Shown here: positions 40,803 to 49,876 of the stretch, in pieces
Layout of the letters: every line of letters begins with the position of its first letter
How positions within the stretch are numbered: the stretch's first letter is position 1
Assembly (NCBI GenBank): GCA_945903265.1
Contig: CAMDNQ010000001.1
Span: 62,001 to 126,000 of the forward strand
DNA from: Candidatus Sulfopaludibacter sp. SbA3
GTDB lineage: Bacteria > Acidobacteriota > Vicinamibacteria > Vicinamibacterales > UBA2999
DNA length: 64,000 nucleotides
Direction: 5' to 3'
Position numbers and translations under genes: made by a program
Notes under the pieces: generated by a model
What the model saw: only the letters and a program-made list of their open reading frames with translations
What the model was told of the DNA's origin: nothing
Databases searched by the model: none

Positions 40803-42035
40803 ATGACTAGGGTGGTTGTTACTATTGCTTGCCTGCTAACCGCAGCGTGCACCCTCAATGAGGGCACTGCACCTTCTGTGACTGGTCCGTCGGAGTTCGC
40901 GTTGTCCGTGGCTATGAGCGCTATTCCGGAGCAACTTCCCCGCGATGGAGCCTCTCAATCTGCAATTACGCTCACGGTTCGCGATGGATCAGGCCGACCA
41001 GTTCCGAATCAGCGACTTAGTGTCTCGACTAACGTCGGCTCGGTGAACGCATCCGAAGTAACCACATCCAGCGACGGACGCGCTTCACTCGTGCTTACGG
41101 CGCCGATTGCAGGAACCGTTGGCAACGCAGCGGTGTTGCAGGTCGTCGCTATTGGTAACGGGTCTGCGAGCGTTCCGCGAACTTTCTCGATCCCGTTGTC
41201 CGGCGCCTCCAATACGGTGGCTCCTTCGCCAGACTTTACGCCAAGTACCACGTCCCCTGAAATGCGACAGCTCGTAGTGTTTGATGCCTCAAAGTCAACC
41301 GACGAAGGCGTGCCTTGCAACGACAACTGCACCTACCTCTGGACGTTTGGTGATGGCTCGGTAGCGAGGGGGCGAATTGTCAGTCATGCTTTTTCGACTC
41401 CAGGGACTTATGTTGTAACCCTCGCTGTTACAGACGCAGCGGGGGCCATCCGGACGACTTCGCAGTCACTGACCGTGAAGAATGTCGCAGCTCCGGACGT
41501 AAAAATCACTGTGTCACCGGCGATCCCGATAGCTGGTCAGCAGGCAACGTTTATTGCGACAGCGACGACACCGACAGGCCATAGCGTCCAAAGTTATGCT
41601 TGGGATTTCGGTGACGGGACGACGCAAACTACAACGGCTCCTTCGGCTACGAAGACTTACAGTCGCGTCGGTACTTATACCGCCTCTGTGACGGCGACTG
41701 ACGATCTGGGACAACAAGGAACGGCGACGGTACCTCTCACAGTGGGGAGTGGGATAATTTTCCCGTCGCCTTCTTTTAGCATTTCTCCCACAAATCCTCG
41801 GCCAGCTCAGACGGTCAATTTCAATGCATCGGGAATAACTTCTGCCGGCGGTGCAACCATAACAGCGTACGAGTGGGATTTTGGCGATGGGTCTGCGGCC
41901 GTAACGTCATCCTCGCCATCAGCGCAGCACGCATATGCAACCGAGCAGACGTTCGTCGCGCGTCTAACCGTCACCGATAGTCAAGGGCGTACCGCGACGA
42001 CGACGCAGAACGTGCCCGTGAAGCAGCCGGAGTAA
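40803..42035 (+). CDS. Lipoprotein with Ig-like and three PKD domains
   Basis: A 410-residue cell-surface protein. Lipoprotein signal VVVTIACLLTAAC; an invasin-type Ig-like domain (residues about 30-125, ITLTVRDGSGRPVPNQRLSV); then three PKD repeats, each with the WxFGDG signature (YLWTFGDGSVA, YAWDFGDGTTQ, YEWDFGDGSAA). Such domains support adhesion or glycan contact. Base composition is clearly lower in G+C (mid-50s percent by eye) than all neighbours, with T- and A-ending codons, which suggests transfer or relaxed selection. Likely a pilus-linked adhesin; this is inference. Confidence 0.82.
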   Translation: MTRVVVTIACLLTAACTLNEGTAPSVTGPSEFALSVAMSAIPEQLPRDGASQSAITLTVRDGSGRPVPNQRLSVSTNVGSVNASEVTTSSDGRASLVLTAPIAGTVGNAAVLQVVAIGNGSASVPRTFSIPLSGASNTVAPSPDFTPSTTSPEMRQLVVFDASKSTDEGVPCNDNCTYLWTFGDGSVARGRIVSHAFSTPGTYVVTLAVTDAAGAIRTTSQSLTVKNVAAPDVKITVSPAIPIAGQQATFIATATTPTGHSVQSYAWDFGDGTTQTTTAPSATKTYSRVGTYTASVTATDDLGQQGTATVPLTVGSGIIFPSPSFSISPTNPRPAQTVNFNASGITSAGGATITAYEWDFGDGSAAVTSSSPSAQHAYATEQTFVARLTVTDSQGRTATTTQNVPVKQPE

Positions 42036-42040
42036 ACCGC

Positions 42041-42046
42041 TACAAT
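42041..42046 (+). promoter_or_regulatory. -10 element TACAAT before the M24 peptidase
   Basis: TACAAT ends seven bases before GTG 42054, the same spacing as other leaderless candidates in this window. Confidence 0.45.
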
Positions 42047-42053
42047 CACTTCC

Positions 42054-43223
42054 GTGGGGGATGGATATCGATCCATCCCCCTCTTACACGTGCCGCCCTC
42101 AACAACAGCCTTTCTCGCCGCTCGCCACGCGCGGCTGCACGCCGCGTTTGACGCACTGAGCGTTGACGCGATCGTCATCACGCATCCCACGAACATCCGG
42201 TATCTCAGCAATCACATCGGTTCAGCGGGGATCCTGGTGATGGCGCCGGACGCGTCGCATCTGCTTGTCGACTTCCGATATCAGGAGGCCGTCCAGCAGC
42301 TCCAGGAATCCGAAATGTCCTGCCCCGGCCTTCGCGTCGTCGCGGTGCCCGCGAGCTACGACGAGGCGCTGCTCGGATGTCTCGAGGAAATCGGCGTGTC
42401 GACGGTCGGCTTCGAGGCCGACCACGTGAGCGTCGCGAAGCACGAGTGGTGGCGGAAGGCCGCGGCGGGCCGCGGGTTGGCCCTGACATTCCGCGCCGGC
42501 GAACGTGTGGTCGAGGACCTTCGCATCATCAAGGATGCGGCCGAGATTGCCGCGCTGCGGGAGTCGGCCCGCCGGATCGGTCCTGTGGCGCAGGCGGCGT
42601 TTTCGGCCGCGCGCGCGGGCGTCGTCGAGCGCGACGTCGCGAGTGCCATCGAGTCCGCGATGCGTGCAGCCGGCTACGAGCGCCCCGCCTTCGACACCAT
42701 TGTCGGGTCGGGTCCGCATTCGGCGCTGCCGCACTATCGCGCCGGCGATCGAATGCTCGCACGCGGCGACCTGGTCGTGCTGGACTTCGGCGGCGTCCTG
42801 GACGGATACTGCTCGGACGTGACGCGCACCGTCGCGATCGGGCCGATTTCCTCCGAGGCTCGCCGGATCTATGACGCCGTCCATGATGCGCAGCGAGCGG
42901 CGATCGCGGCCGTCCGGCCCGGAGTCCTCACCACGGCAGTCGATGCCGCCGCTCGCGACATTCTGGAGCAGCGCGGCCTCGGGCCGGCATTCGGGCACGG
43001 CACCGGTCACGGTCTCGGTCTCGACGTGCATGAAGATCCACGAGTGACGAAGCCCCGCACGGACGTACCGGCAATTCCCCTCGCGCCAGGCATGGTCTTT
43101 ACGATCGAACCGGGGGCGTATGTGGCCGGGTTCGCCGGGGTGCGCATCGAGGATGACGTCCTCGTGACCGCCACGGGCTGCGAGATCCTGACGAACGTGC
43201 CCACGGAATTGATCACGCTGTGA
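42054..43223 (+). CDS. M24B-family aminopeptidase (Xaa-Pro aminopeptidase-like)
   Basis: Metallopeptidase removing N-terminal residues before proline. An N-terminal creatinase-like domain (DAIVITHPTNIRYLSNHIGS) and a C-terminal pita-bread domain with metal ligands: VVLDFGGVLDGYCSDVTRT (two Asp), GHGTGHGLGLDVHEDP (His), FTIEPGAYV (Glu) and GVRIEDDVLV (Glu). 389 residues from GTG 42054; GTG 42090 would remove 12 residues that are encoded by the hairpin. The 3' end overlaps thiE. Confidence 0.9.
   Translation: MGDGYRSIPLLHVPPSTTAFLAARHARLHAAFDALSVDAIVITHPTNIRYLSNHIGSAGILVMAPDASHLLVDFRYQEAVQQLQESEMSCPGLRVVAVPASYDEALLGCLEEIGVSTVGFEADHVSVAKHEWWRKAAAGRGLALTFRAGERVVEDLRIIKDAAEIAALRESARRIGPVAQAAFSAARAGVVERDVASAIESAMRAAGYERPAFDTIVGSGPHSALPHYRAGDRMLARGDLVVLDFGGVLDGYCSDVTRTVAIGPISSEARRIYDAVHDAQRAAIAAVRPGVLTTAVDAAARDILEQRGLGPAFGHGTGHGLGLDVHEDPRVTKPRTDVPAIPLAPGMVFTIEPGAYVAGFAGVRIEDDVLVTATGCEILTNVPTELITL
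42056..42081. other. Perfect 11-bp hairpin at the M24 peptidase start
   Basis: GGGGGATGGAT (42056-42066) and its exact complement ATCCATCCCCC (42071-42081) flank an ATCG loop, followed by TCTT. It could terminate transcription of the upstream PKD lipoprotein gene, or form the first structure of the peptidase mRNA, since the predicted transcript starts only a few bases earlier. Confidence 0.65.
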
Positions 43224-43879
43224 TGCCTGTCGGGGACCTCACCCTTCCTCCTCTCAACGCTATCCTCGACGTCGAGACCGCCGCGCGCGAAGGGTGGGAC
43301 GTGATTGCGCTCGGCGAGGCGCTCCTCGCCGGCGGTGCGCGCTTCGTGCAGATCCGCGCCAAGCAGCTGTCTTCCGCGCAGCTCCTGCGTATCAGCGATC
43401 GGCTCGTGACGGCCGGACGCGCGTGCGGCGCGCAGATCATCGTGAACGACCGCGTGGACGTCGCGAAGCTGTCGGGGGCGGCGGGTGTGCACCTGGGCCA
43501 GGACGACATCGCCGTGGCTGATGCGCGGGCGATGCTCGGGCCGAACGCCATCATCGGGTATTCGACACACACCGTGGCGCAAATCGACGCAGCCCTTCTG
43601 GAGCCGGTGACGTATATCGCCGTTGGCCCGGTGTTCGGTACGCGAAGCAAGGCCACGGGTTACGACGCGGTGGGCGTGGCGCTGGTGGAAGAGGCGGTGC
43701 GCCGTGCCGGCGCGGTGCCCGTGGTGGCTATCGGGGGCATCACGCTCGAAACGGCCCCGCAGGTGCTGCAAGCCGGGGCCACCAGCGTGGCCGTCATCAG
43801 CGACCTCCTGGCGGGGGGCGACCCGAAGGCCCGCGTGGCCGCGTACCAGCGTCTGCGTGACGCGTCCCGCGAAGCCTGA
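43223..43879 (+). CDS. thiE: Thiamine phosphate synthase
   Basis: Couples HMP-PP and thiazole phosphate. Canonical motifs: FVQIRAKQL, IIVNDRVDVA, GVHLGQDD, GYSTHT and YIAVGPVFGTRSKATG, all retained, unlike the paralogue at 11349-11993. ATG 43223 gives 218 residues and overlaps the peptidase stop by one base (TGATG). No TPP riboswitch precedes it. Confidence 0.94.
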   Translation: MPVGDLTLPPLNAILDVETAAREGWDVIALGEALLAGGARFVQIRAKQLSSAQLLRISDRLVTAGRACGAQIIVNDRVDVAKLSGAAGVHLGQDDIAVADARAMLGPNAIIGYSTHTVAQIDAALLEPVTYIAVGPVFGTRSKATGYDAVGVALVEEAVRRAGAVPVVAIGGITLETAPQVLQAGATSVAVISDLLAGGDPKARVAAYQRLRDASREA

Positions 43880-43890
43880 ACCCGTGCGGC

Positions 43891-43896
43891 TATAAT
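43891..43896 (+). promoter_or_regulatory. -10 element TATAAT for the first APC permease
   Basis: Perfect TATAAT followed by the 8-base spacer CGCGGCCC and ATG 43905; no Shine-Dalgarno sequence. Fits leaderless transcription. Confidence 0.55.
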
Positions 43897-43904
43897 CGCG
43901 GCCC

Positions 43905-45626
43905 ATGGATTCGAACCTGCTGAAGACCAAGTCGATCGAGCAGCTCGTTGGCGACGTCGAGCATGGCGGAAAAGCGCTCCGCCGCAGCCTGACGGCGTGG
44001 GACCTCACGTTGCTCGGCGTTGGCGGCATCATCGGCACCGGCATCTTTGTGCTCACCGGAACCGCTGCCGCGAACCAGGCTGGCCCCGCGATCATCCTGT
44101 CCTACACCGCCGCCGGGATCGCCTGTGCGTTTGCCGCGCTCTGCTATGCGGAGTTCGCCGCCATGATCCCGATCTCCGGCAGCGCGTATACGTACGCGTA
44201 CGCGACCCTGGGCGAGATTTTCGCCTGGATGATCGGCTGGGACCTGATCCTCGAGTACGCCGTGGGCTCGATGACGGTGGCGATCGGATGGAGCGGGTAC
44301 TTCCAGCGGATTCTCGCCGGATTCGGTGTGTACCTTCCGGTCTGGATGACCGCGGCGTTAGGTGCGGCGCCCGGCGCTGTCCTGAATGTGCCGGCCATGA
44401 TCATCGTGCTCGCGATCATGGTGCTCCTCATCGTGGGTATTCGCGAGAGCGCACGGTTCAATGCCGGGATGGTGATCATCAAGGTGGCGGCCGTACTGTT
44501 CTTTCTGGTCTCCGGCATCTGGTACGTCGACCCGGGCAACTGGCAGCCCTTCATGCCGTACGCGTGGTCCGGGGTTATGACGGGCGCCGCGGTCGTCTTT
44601 TTTGCCTACATCGGGTTCGACGCGGTCTCGACCACCGCTGAGGAGGCCAAGAATCCACGGCGGGACCTGCCCATCGGGATCATTGCATCGCTCGTGGCGT
44701 GCACGATCCTGTATGTGCTGGTGGCCGCAGTGCTGACCGGCATCATCCCGGTGGTCGAATACAAGGATGACGCACAGTTTCTGAACGCACCGGTTGCGTA
44801 CGCGCTGTCAGTGATCGGGCAGGACTGGGCCGCCGGCCTCGTGTCGGCAGGCGCCGTGGCGGGCATTACGAGCGTGCTGCTGGTCATGCTCATGAGCCAG
44901 CCGCGCATCTTCTTCGCGATGAGCCGCGACGGCCTGCTGCCGCGGGGTGTCAGCAAGGTCCATCCGAAGTTCCAGACGCCCTACATCACAACGATCATCA
45001 CGTGCGTCATCGTGGCCATCGTGGCGGGCCTCGTGCCGATTCAGGTCGTCGGCGAGATGACGAGCATCGGGACGCTGTTCGCCTTTGTCGTCGTCTGTAT
45101 GGCGGTCATCGTCCTGCGCCGCACGCGGCCCGACGCGCATCGTCCGTTCCGCGTCCCTGGCGGATCTGTCATCCCGGTTCTCGGCGTGCTGTCGTGCCTG
45201 TACCTGATGGTCAGCCTGTCCGTGATGACGTGGGTGCGGCTGCTCGTCTGGCTCGACCTGGGGATGCTGATCTACTGGTTCTACGGTCGCATGCACAGCC
45301 CGCTGGCGAACAAAGCCGAGGCGGCGGCGCGGACCGCCGGGGAAGCGCTGGGGAACACCCTGAAGATTCTTGGCTACCTGCTGTTGTTCAACGGAGCCGC
45401 CATCCTGCTGCTGGCGCTGCTGACCGAGTGGGGCGTCACGAACGAGATGCTGGCCCGCTGGAGCGAGCTCGATGCGCTGACGAGCCGCGTGGGCATCCGC
45501 GTGACGCCGGAAATCGCCGACCGCCTCGGATTGAACATCATCGGTATCGGCGCCGTGGTGGCCGCTATCGGCTTTGGAGTCGCGAGCGCAACCAGACGAA
45601 AACCGGAAGCCCCAGGAGCACGATAA
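43905..45626 (+). CDS. APC-superfamily amino acid permease (CAT/YfnA-like)
   Basis: A 573-residue inner-membrane transporter with about 14 hydrophobic segments. The N-terminus shows RSLTAWDLTLLGVGGIIGTG (the substrate-binding GxG break in helix 1) and a helix 6 segment FFAYIGFDAVSTTAEEAKNP typical of cationic amino acid transporters. Substrate not predictable. The last 62 bases overlap, tail to tail, the second APC gene on the minus strand. Confidence 0.9.
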   Translation: MDSNLLKTKSIEQLVGDVEHGGKALRRSLTAWDLTLLGVGGIIGTGIFVLTGTAAANQAGPAIILSYTAAGIACAFAALCYAEFAAMIPISGSAYTYAYATLGEIFAWMIGWDLILEYAVGSMTVAIGWSGYFQRILAGFGVYLPVWMTAALGAAPGAVLNVPAMIIVLAIMVLLIVGIRESARFNAGMVIIKVAAVLFFLVSGIWYVDPGNWQPFMPYAWSGVMTGAAVVFFAYIGFDAVSTTAEEAKNPRRDLPIGIIASLVACTILYVLVAAVLTGIIPVVEYKDDAQFLNAPVAYALSVIGQDWAAGLVSAGAVAGITSVLLVMLMSQPRIFFAMSRDGLLPRGVSKVHPKFQTPYITTIITCVIVAIVAGLVPIQVVGEMTSIGTLFAFVVVCMAVIVLRRTRPDAHRPFRVPGGSVIPVLGVLSCLYLMVSLSVMTWVRLLVWLDLGMLIYWFYGRMHSPLANKAEAAARTAGEALGNTLKILGYLLLFNGAAILLLALLTEWGVTNEMLARWSELDALTSRVGIRVTPEIADRLGLNIIGIGAVVAAIGFGVASATRRKPEAPGAR

Positions 45627-47055
45627 GAAATCCAGGCCACGTCGTGGCGGGGCGGTAGACCAGCAACACGATCAGAATCGCGGCGGCGCCGACGATGTAG
45701 AGCGCCGGCAGAACGGGGTAGCCGAAGGCCCGGTACGGCCGCGGCGCATCGGGACGCGTCGCGCGCAGGCGGAACACGCCGGCAATCGTCAGGATGTAGA
45801 AAAGCAGCGCGGCCGACACCACGTAGTCGAGCAGATTTCCGTAGAGGTTGCCGTACTGACCTGTCGCAGGGTCATAGGTTCGCGGCAGCACCAGCACCGC
45901 CGCCCAGATTCCCTGCAGGCCTAAGCCCCACGACGGCACCTGGGCCGCGTTGAGCTTTCCGGCCTTTGCGAAGAAAAGCCCATCCCGCGCCATCGCGTAG
46001 TACGCCCTTGCGCCCGCCAGGATCAGTCCGTTATTGCACCCGAAGGTGGAGATCATGATGGCGATGGCCATCAGCGATACCGCCGCGCCGGGCACGATGG
46101 CGGCGAGCATCGACGTCGCCACCCGGTCCGCGGGCGCCTGCTGGATCGCCTCGAGCGGCAGAACAGCCAGGTAGGCCACGTTCGCGAGCATGTAGAGCGT
46201 GATGACGATGATCGTGCCGAAGGCGAGCGAGAGCGGGATGTTCCGCTGCGGGTCCTTGACTTCGCCGGCGGTGAACGTGATGTTGTTCCACGCGTCCGCG
46301 GAGAAGAGGGATCCCGTCTGCGCGACGCAGAGCGCGACGAAGATGCCGAAGGCAGTCGCCGCCGAGACGCCGTCCGCGATCGGTTCGAAGTTGCGCGGCT
46401 CCCAGAAGTTGCCAAAGTTCGCCAAGGCGGCGGGGGAATTGAGGCCGACGGCAATGCCGATAAGAATCAGAAGCAGCAGCACGCCGGTCTTCGTGGTCGT
46501 GAAGACGTTCTGAATCAGCTTTCCGTATTCAAGGCCGCGGGTGTTCGTCCACGTGAGCAGGGCAATGAGGCTGATGCCCACCAGCTGCGCAGTGGAAAGA
46601 GAGATCGCGTATCCGGCGGACAGGTGTATTGGCGCGACGAGGTACTGATCTTCGGCGATACCCGGCACGAGGATGCCGGCGAATCGGGCGAAGGCGACGC
46701 CCACCGCCGCAATGGTGCCCGTCTGGATCACCATGAACAGCGTCCAGCCGTAGAGAAAGCCCCACATCGGCGAGTACGCCTCACGCAGATAGACGTACTG
46801 CCCGCCGGCCCTCGGCATCATGGCCGCGAGCTCGCCGTAGGCAAGGGCAGCCGTAATCGTGAGGACGCCGGTGACGAGCCAGGCGACGAGCAGCCACCCC
46901 GGGCTCCCCAGCTGCCGCGCCATGCCTGCCGAGACGATGTAGATGCCAGAGCCGATCATCGAGCCCGCAACGACCATCGTCGAGTCGTACAGGCCGAGGC
47001 CGCGCTTGAACTCGGTGTCGAGCGTCGCCGGGGCGGATGCGCGCGGTGAATTCAT
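45565..47055 (-). CDS. APC-superfamily amino acid permease (second)
   Basis: A 496-residue transporter of about 12 helices. Helix 1 has LYDSTMVVAGSMIGSGIYIV and helix 6 FSADAWNNITFTAGEVKDPQ, a pattern close to LAT-type exchangers and different from the neighbouring permease. ATG 47055 or ATG 47064 start it; TAGGAT on the minus strand lies upstream as a possible -10. Substrate unknown. Convergent and overlapping with the other APC gene. Confidence 0.88.
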   Translation of the reverse strand: MNSPRASAPATLDTEFKRGLGLYDSTMVVAGSMIGSGIYIVSAGMARQLGSPGWLLVAWLVTGVLTITAALAYGELAAMMPRAGGQYVYLREAYSPMWGFLYGWTLFMVIQTGTIAAVGVAFARFAGILVPGIAEDQYLVAPIHLSAGYAISLSTAQLVGISLIALLTWTNTRGLEYGKLIQNVFTTTKTGVLLLLILIGIAVGLNSPAALANFGNFWEPRNFEPIADGVSAATAFGIFVALCVAQTGSLFSADAWNNITFTAGEVKDPQRNIPLSLAFGTIIVITLYMLANVAYLAVLPLEAIQQAPADRVATSMLAAIVPGAAVSLMAIAIMISTFGCNNGLILAGARAYYAMARDGLFFAKAGKLNAAQVPSWGLGLQGIWAAVLVLPRTYDPATGQYGNLYGNLLDYVVSAALLFYILTIAGVFRLRATRPDAPRPYRAFGYPVLPALYIVGAAAILIVLLVYRPATTWPGFLIVLLGLPVFVWLRSRLQSR

Positions 47056-47066
47056 GCCCGCCATCC

Positions 47067-47072
47067 TACAAT
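47067..47072 (+). promoter_or_regulatory. -10 element TACAAT for folD
   Basis: TACAAT then the 8-base spacer GAAGACCG and ATG 47081. The divergent APC gene starts on the other side, so this short region serves both genes. Confidence 0.5.
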
Positions 47073-47080
47073 GAAGACCG

Positions 47081-48013
47081 ATGCCCGCACGGATTCTCGA
47101 CGGCCAGGCGCTCGCCGCACGCATTCAGCAGCAGGAAATCAAGCCGCAGGTCGCCGACTTCACCGCGGCACACGGCCGGCCGCCGGGCCTGGCGATTGTG
47201 CTTGTCGGAAATGATCCGGCGTCCGAGGTGTATGTCGGCCACAAGCTGAAAGCGGGCCAGGCGATCGGGTTTCGTGTCGATCTCGAGCGCCTGCCGGCGA
47301 CCTCGTCGCTCTCCGAGGTGCTCGCGCTTGTCGAGCGGCTCAATCAGAGCGATGTCCATGACGGCATCCTGGTGCAGTCGCCGCTGCCGAAGGCGATGGG
47401 CGCCGGCGCCGCCTCGCGTGTCTTCGACACGGTCGCGATCGAAAAGGACGTGGACGGGTTTGCCCCGGCCAGTGTCGGCTTGATGGTGCAGGGGCGGCCC
47501 GCCTTTGTCGCCTGTACGCCCGCCGGTGTAATGGAGCTGCTCGCCCGGGAACACGTCACGCTGGCCGGCCGCCGGGCGGTCGTCATCGGCCGGAGCGATA
47601 TCGTCGGGAAGCCTGTTGCGATGCTGTTACTGCAGCGTGACGCGACGGTGACCGTCTGCCATTCAAAAACGCCGAATCTCGCCGAGGTCTGCCGAGAGGC
47701 CGACATTCTCGTCGCCGCCGTGGGCCGTCCCGGACTGGTCACAAAGGACTTCGTAAAACCGGGCGCGACGGTGATCGACGTCGGTATCAATACGATTACG
47801 GATGCGGCCGCGGCGTCGCGTCTCTACCCGGACGGCCACAAGCGGCTCCTCAAATTCCAGGAGCGCGGCTCGATGCTCGTGGGGGACGTCCACCCCGAGG
47901 TTGCCGAGGTCGCCGGCGCGCTCACGCCGGTACCGGGCGGCATCGGGCCGCTCACCATCACCATGCTGATGCTGAATACGCTGAAGGCTGCCCGTGCCCG
48001 GGCTGGTCGGTAG
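47081..48013 (+). CDS. folD: FolD methylene-THF dehydrogenase/cyclohydrolase
   Basis: Interconverts methylene-, methenyl- and formyl-tetrahydrofolate. Motifs: PPGLAIVLVGNDPASEVYVG with catalytic Lys in HKLKAGQ, DGILVQSPLPK, ACTPAGVMELL, and the NADP-binding VIGRSDIVGKPVAMLLL; the end PGGIGPLTITMLM is diagnostic. 310 residues, slightly long because of the C-terminal RARAGR tail. Its TAG stop (48011-48013) lies inside the second copy of the 29-nt repeat. Confidence 0.96.
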   Translation: MPARILDGQALAARIQQQEIKPQVADFTAAHGRPPGLAIVLVGNDPASEVYVGHKLKAGQAIGFRVDLERLPATSSLSEVLALVERLNQSDVHDGILVQSPLPKAMGAGAASRVFDTVAIEKDVDGFAPASVGLMVQGRPAFVACTPAGVMELLAREHVTLAGRRAVVIGRSDIVGKPVAMLLLQRDATVTVCHSKTPNLAEVCREADILVAAVGRPGLVTKDFVKPGATVIDVGINTITDAAAASRLYPDGHKRLLKFQERGSMLVGDVHPEVAEVAGALTPVPGGIGPLTITMLMLNTLKAARARAGR

Positions 48014-48037
48014 TTGGTGGTTGGTGGTTGGTAGTTA
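48009..48037 (+). repeat. 29-nt GT-rich repeat, copy B, bridging folD stop and coaE start
   Basis: Identical over 29 bases to 1211-1239. It contains the folD stop codon and ends immediately before the coaE GTG at 48038. Preceded, like copy A, by GGCTGGT. Confidence 0.8.
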
Positions 48038-48664
48038 GTGGTGGACGGAACTGACTCACGAGTTCGCCGGGTCGCGCTGACCGGAGGGATTGCCACCGGG
48101 AAGAGCTGGGTGCGCGCCCGTTTCGAGGATCTCGGCGTTCCTGCTATTGATTCCGACGTGCTGGCGCGCGAAGCGGTCGCCGTCGGCACCCCGGGCCTCG
48201 CCGCTGTGGTCACACGCTTCGGGAAGGAGATTCTGATCCCCTCGGGTGCTCTGGACCGCCAGAAGCTTGCCGGGATCGTTTTCGCCGATCCGGATGCGCG
48301 CAGAGACCTCGAAGCGATCGTTCACCCTGAAGTCAGGCGCGCCACCGAAGAGTGGTTCTCCGCGCTCGATCCGCAGTTACACCAATGGGCGCTCGCCGAT
48401 ATTCCGCTGTTGTATGAAACCGGCCGCAACCGCGATTTCGACGCCGTCATCGTCGTCGCCTGCGACCCGGAAACTCAGGTGCGACGGATCATCGAGCGCG
48501 ACGGCCTGTCCGAACACGACGCCCGCCAGCGACTGGCCGCGCAGCTCCCGATCGCCGACAAAGTGGCACAGGCCGATTACGTGATTCACACCGAGGGAAC
48601 GCTCGACGACACCGACGAGCAGGTGAGGAAGCTCTGGCAGTTCTTGTCAGGCCCCGCTGTCTAG
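48038..48664 (+). CDS. coaE: Dephospho-CoA kinase
   Basis: Last step of CoA synthesis. P-loop in VALTGGIATGKSWVRARF; DSDVLAREAV; ADIPLLYETG. 208 residues. Start GTG 48038, directly after the repeat; a second GTG follows at 48041. The stop TAG 48662-48664 overlaps lapB tail to tail by 18 bases. Confidence 0.94.
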   Translation: MVDGTDSRVRRVALTGGIATGKSWVRARFEDLGVPAIDSDVLAREAVAVGTPGLAAVVTRFGKEILIPSGALDRQKLAGIVFADPDARRDLEAIVHPEVRRATEEWFSALDPQLHQWALADIPLLYETGRNRDFDAVIVVACDPETQVRRIIERDGLSEHDARQRLAAQLPIADKVAQADYVIHTEGTLDDTDEQVRKLWQFLSGPAV

Positions 48665-49876
48665 CGGCTTCCCGGTTCTCACATCCTTCACCGGCGCAAT
48701 GCGTTCCTCGACGAACGTGTTCCACTCGTGACATTGCGGGCATTGCCACAACGGCTCCGTACTGCGGTAGCGGCAGCGCCGGCAGACGTGCGGATCGAGG
48801 TAAAACACGGCTTCTCGCGTGAGGTCCACGTATCGGCGGATCAGGCCGGGGTCGAAGGCGAGCGACGCGAGCACTTCCCAGATCTGCTGATGAATGGCCA
48901 GCGCGTGCGGGTGGTGGGGAAGGGCGTCGAGCAATTGATCGAAGGCAGCGTGGTGCTGGCCGGCGGCTGCCAGATGTCGTGAGAGCGCGAGTCTTGCGCG
49001 CCAGCCTTGCATGTCGGCGCTAATCAGGCGCCGGCACATCTCAAGGAACCGGTGCGGCGTGCCGAGGGCCATGTAGGCGCGTTCGAGCCGGTCAAAGGCG
49101 AAATGAGCTTGCTCGGGCACCACATCCACGAGCCGCTCCCAGGCGTCGACGGCGCCCGCCAGGTCGCCGCTCCGTTCGCGTACGTCGCCGAGATTCAGAT
49201 ACGCGGGCACGGTCGTCGCATTTGTATCGATGGCCGCCGAGAAGCTTTTCGCCGCGACGGCAGCCTGTCCCGCCTCCTGCTGGTGCACGCCGATCTCGTT
49301 GCGAAGGAAGCCGAGAATCTGCTGGTCCTCGCCTTCACGCCCTCCGCCGATCTTTGCCACCTGCTCGCGGACGCGCAACGCCTCGGGCCACTGCTGCTGG
49401 TCCTCATGGAGCTTCTGCAAATTGACCAGGGCGTACCGGTTCTTCGGATCGAGCACCAGCACTTCCTGGAAGGCTTCCAGCGCGCGATCGACGAATCCGC
49501 CATGCCGGAAATCCAGGCCGAGGCAGAGCAGCACGTACGCCTGCTCGAGCGGGGTCAGATCGGGCCGCTGCAGGAGCGCCTGGTGAATGTTGATCGCGCG
49601 GCCAACCTGGCCCTTCTGGCGGTACAGATTGCCCAGGATCATCTGGACTTCGAGCGCGTCCGTATCGAGGCTGGTAGCGTGGGTCAGTTCCTCAATCGCC
49701 TGGTCGACCTGGTTGTCGACGAGAAAATTGAGACCCAGCATGTAGTGAGGCGTTTCGCGCAGCCGCCGCCGATCGACCCACCGGCCGTCGCGCAGCTTGT
49801 ACCGCTCCCATGCCTTGCCCACCACTAGCCCGAGGAGCAGGGCAATCAGGACAGCGAGCAGGTACCAATCCGGCAT
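48647..49876 (-). CDS. lapB: LapB (YciM) LPS assembly TPR protein
   Basis: Inner-membrane-anchored TPR protein that controls LpxC turnover in E. coli. 409 residues: N-terminal anchor (LLAVLIALLLGLVVGKAW), then about eight TPRs (HYMLGLNFLVDNQVDQAIEE, GRAINIHQALLQRPDLTPLE) and a C-terminal rubredoxin-like zinc site with paired cysteines CRRC and CPQC. Clustered with kdsD, kdsA and kdsB, which strengthens the LPS-control role. Starts at the kdsD stop (1-base overlap). Confidence 0.93.
   Translation of the reverse strand: MPDWYLLAVLIALLLGLVVGKAWERYKLRDGRWVDRRRLRETPHYMLGLNFLVDNQVDQAIEELTHATSLDTDALEVQMILGNLYRQKGQVGRAINIHQALLQRPDLTPLEQAYVLLCLGLDFRHGGFVDRALEAFQEVLVLDPKNRYALVNLQKLHEDQQQWPEALRVREQVAKIGGGREGEDQQILGFLRNEIGVHQQEAGQAAVAAKSFSAAIDTNATTVPAYLNLGDVRERSGDLAGAVDAWERLVDVVPEQAHFAFDRLERAYMALGTPHRFLEMCRRLISADMQGWRARLALSRHLAAAGQHHAAFDQLLDALPHHPHALAIHQQIWEVLASLAFDPGLIRRYVDLTREAVFYLDPHVCRRCRYRSTEPLWQCPQCHEWNTFVEERIAPVKDVRTGKPLDSGA

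Noticed and set aside
1201-48040. CRISPR array from the repeated 29-mer
   Set aside because: Only two copies 47 kb apart, no regular spacers, no cas genes.
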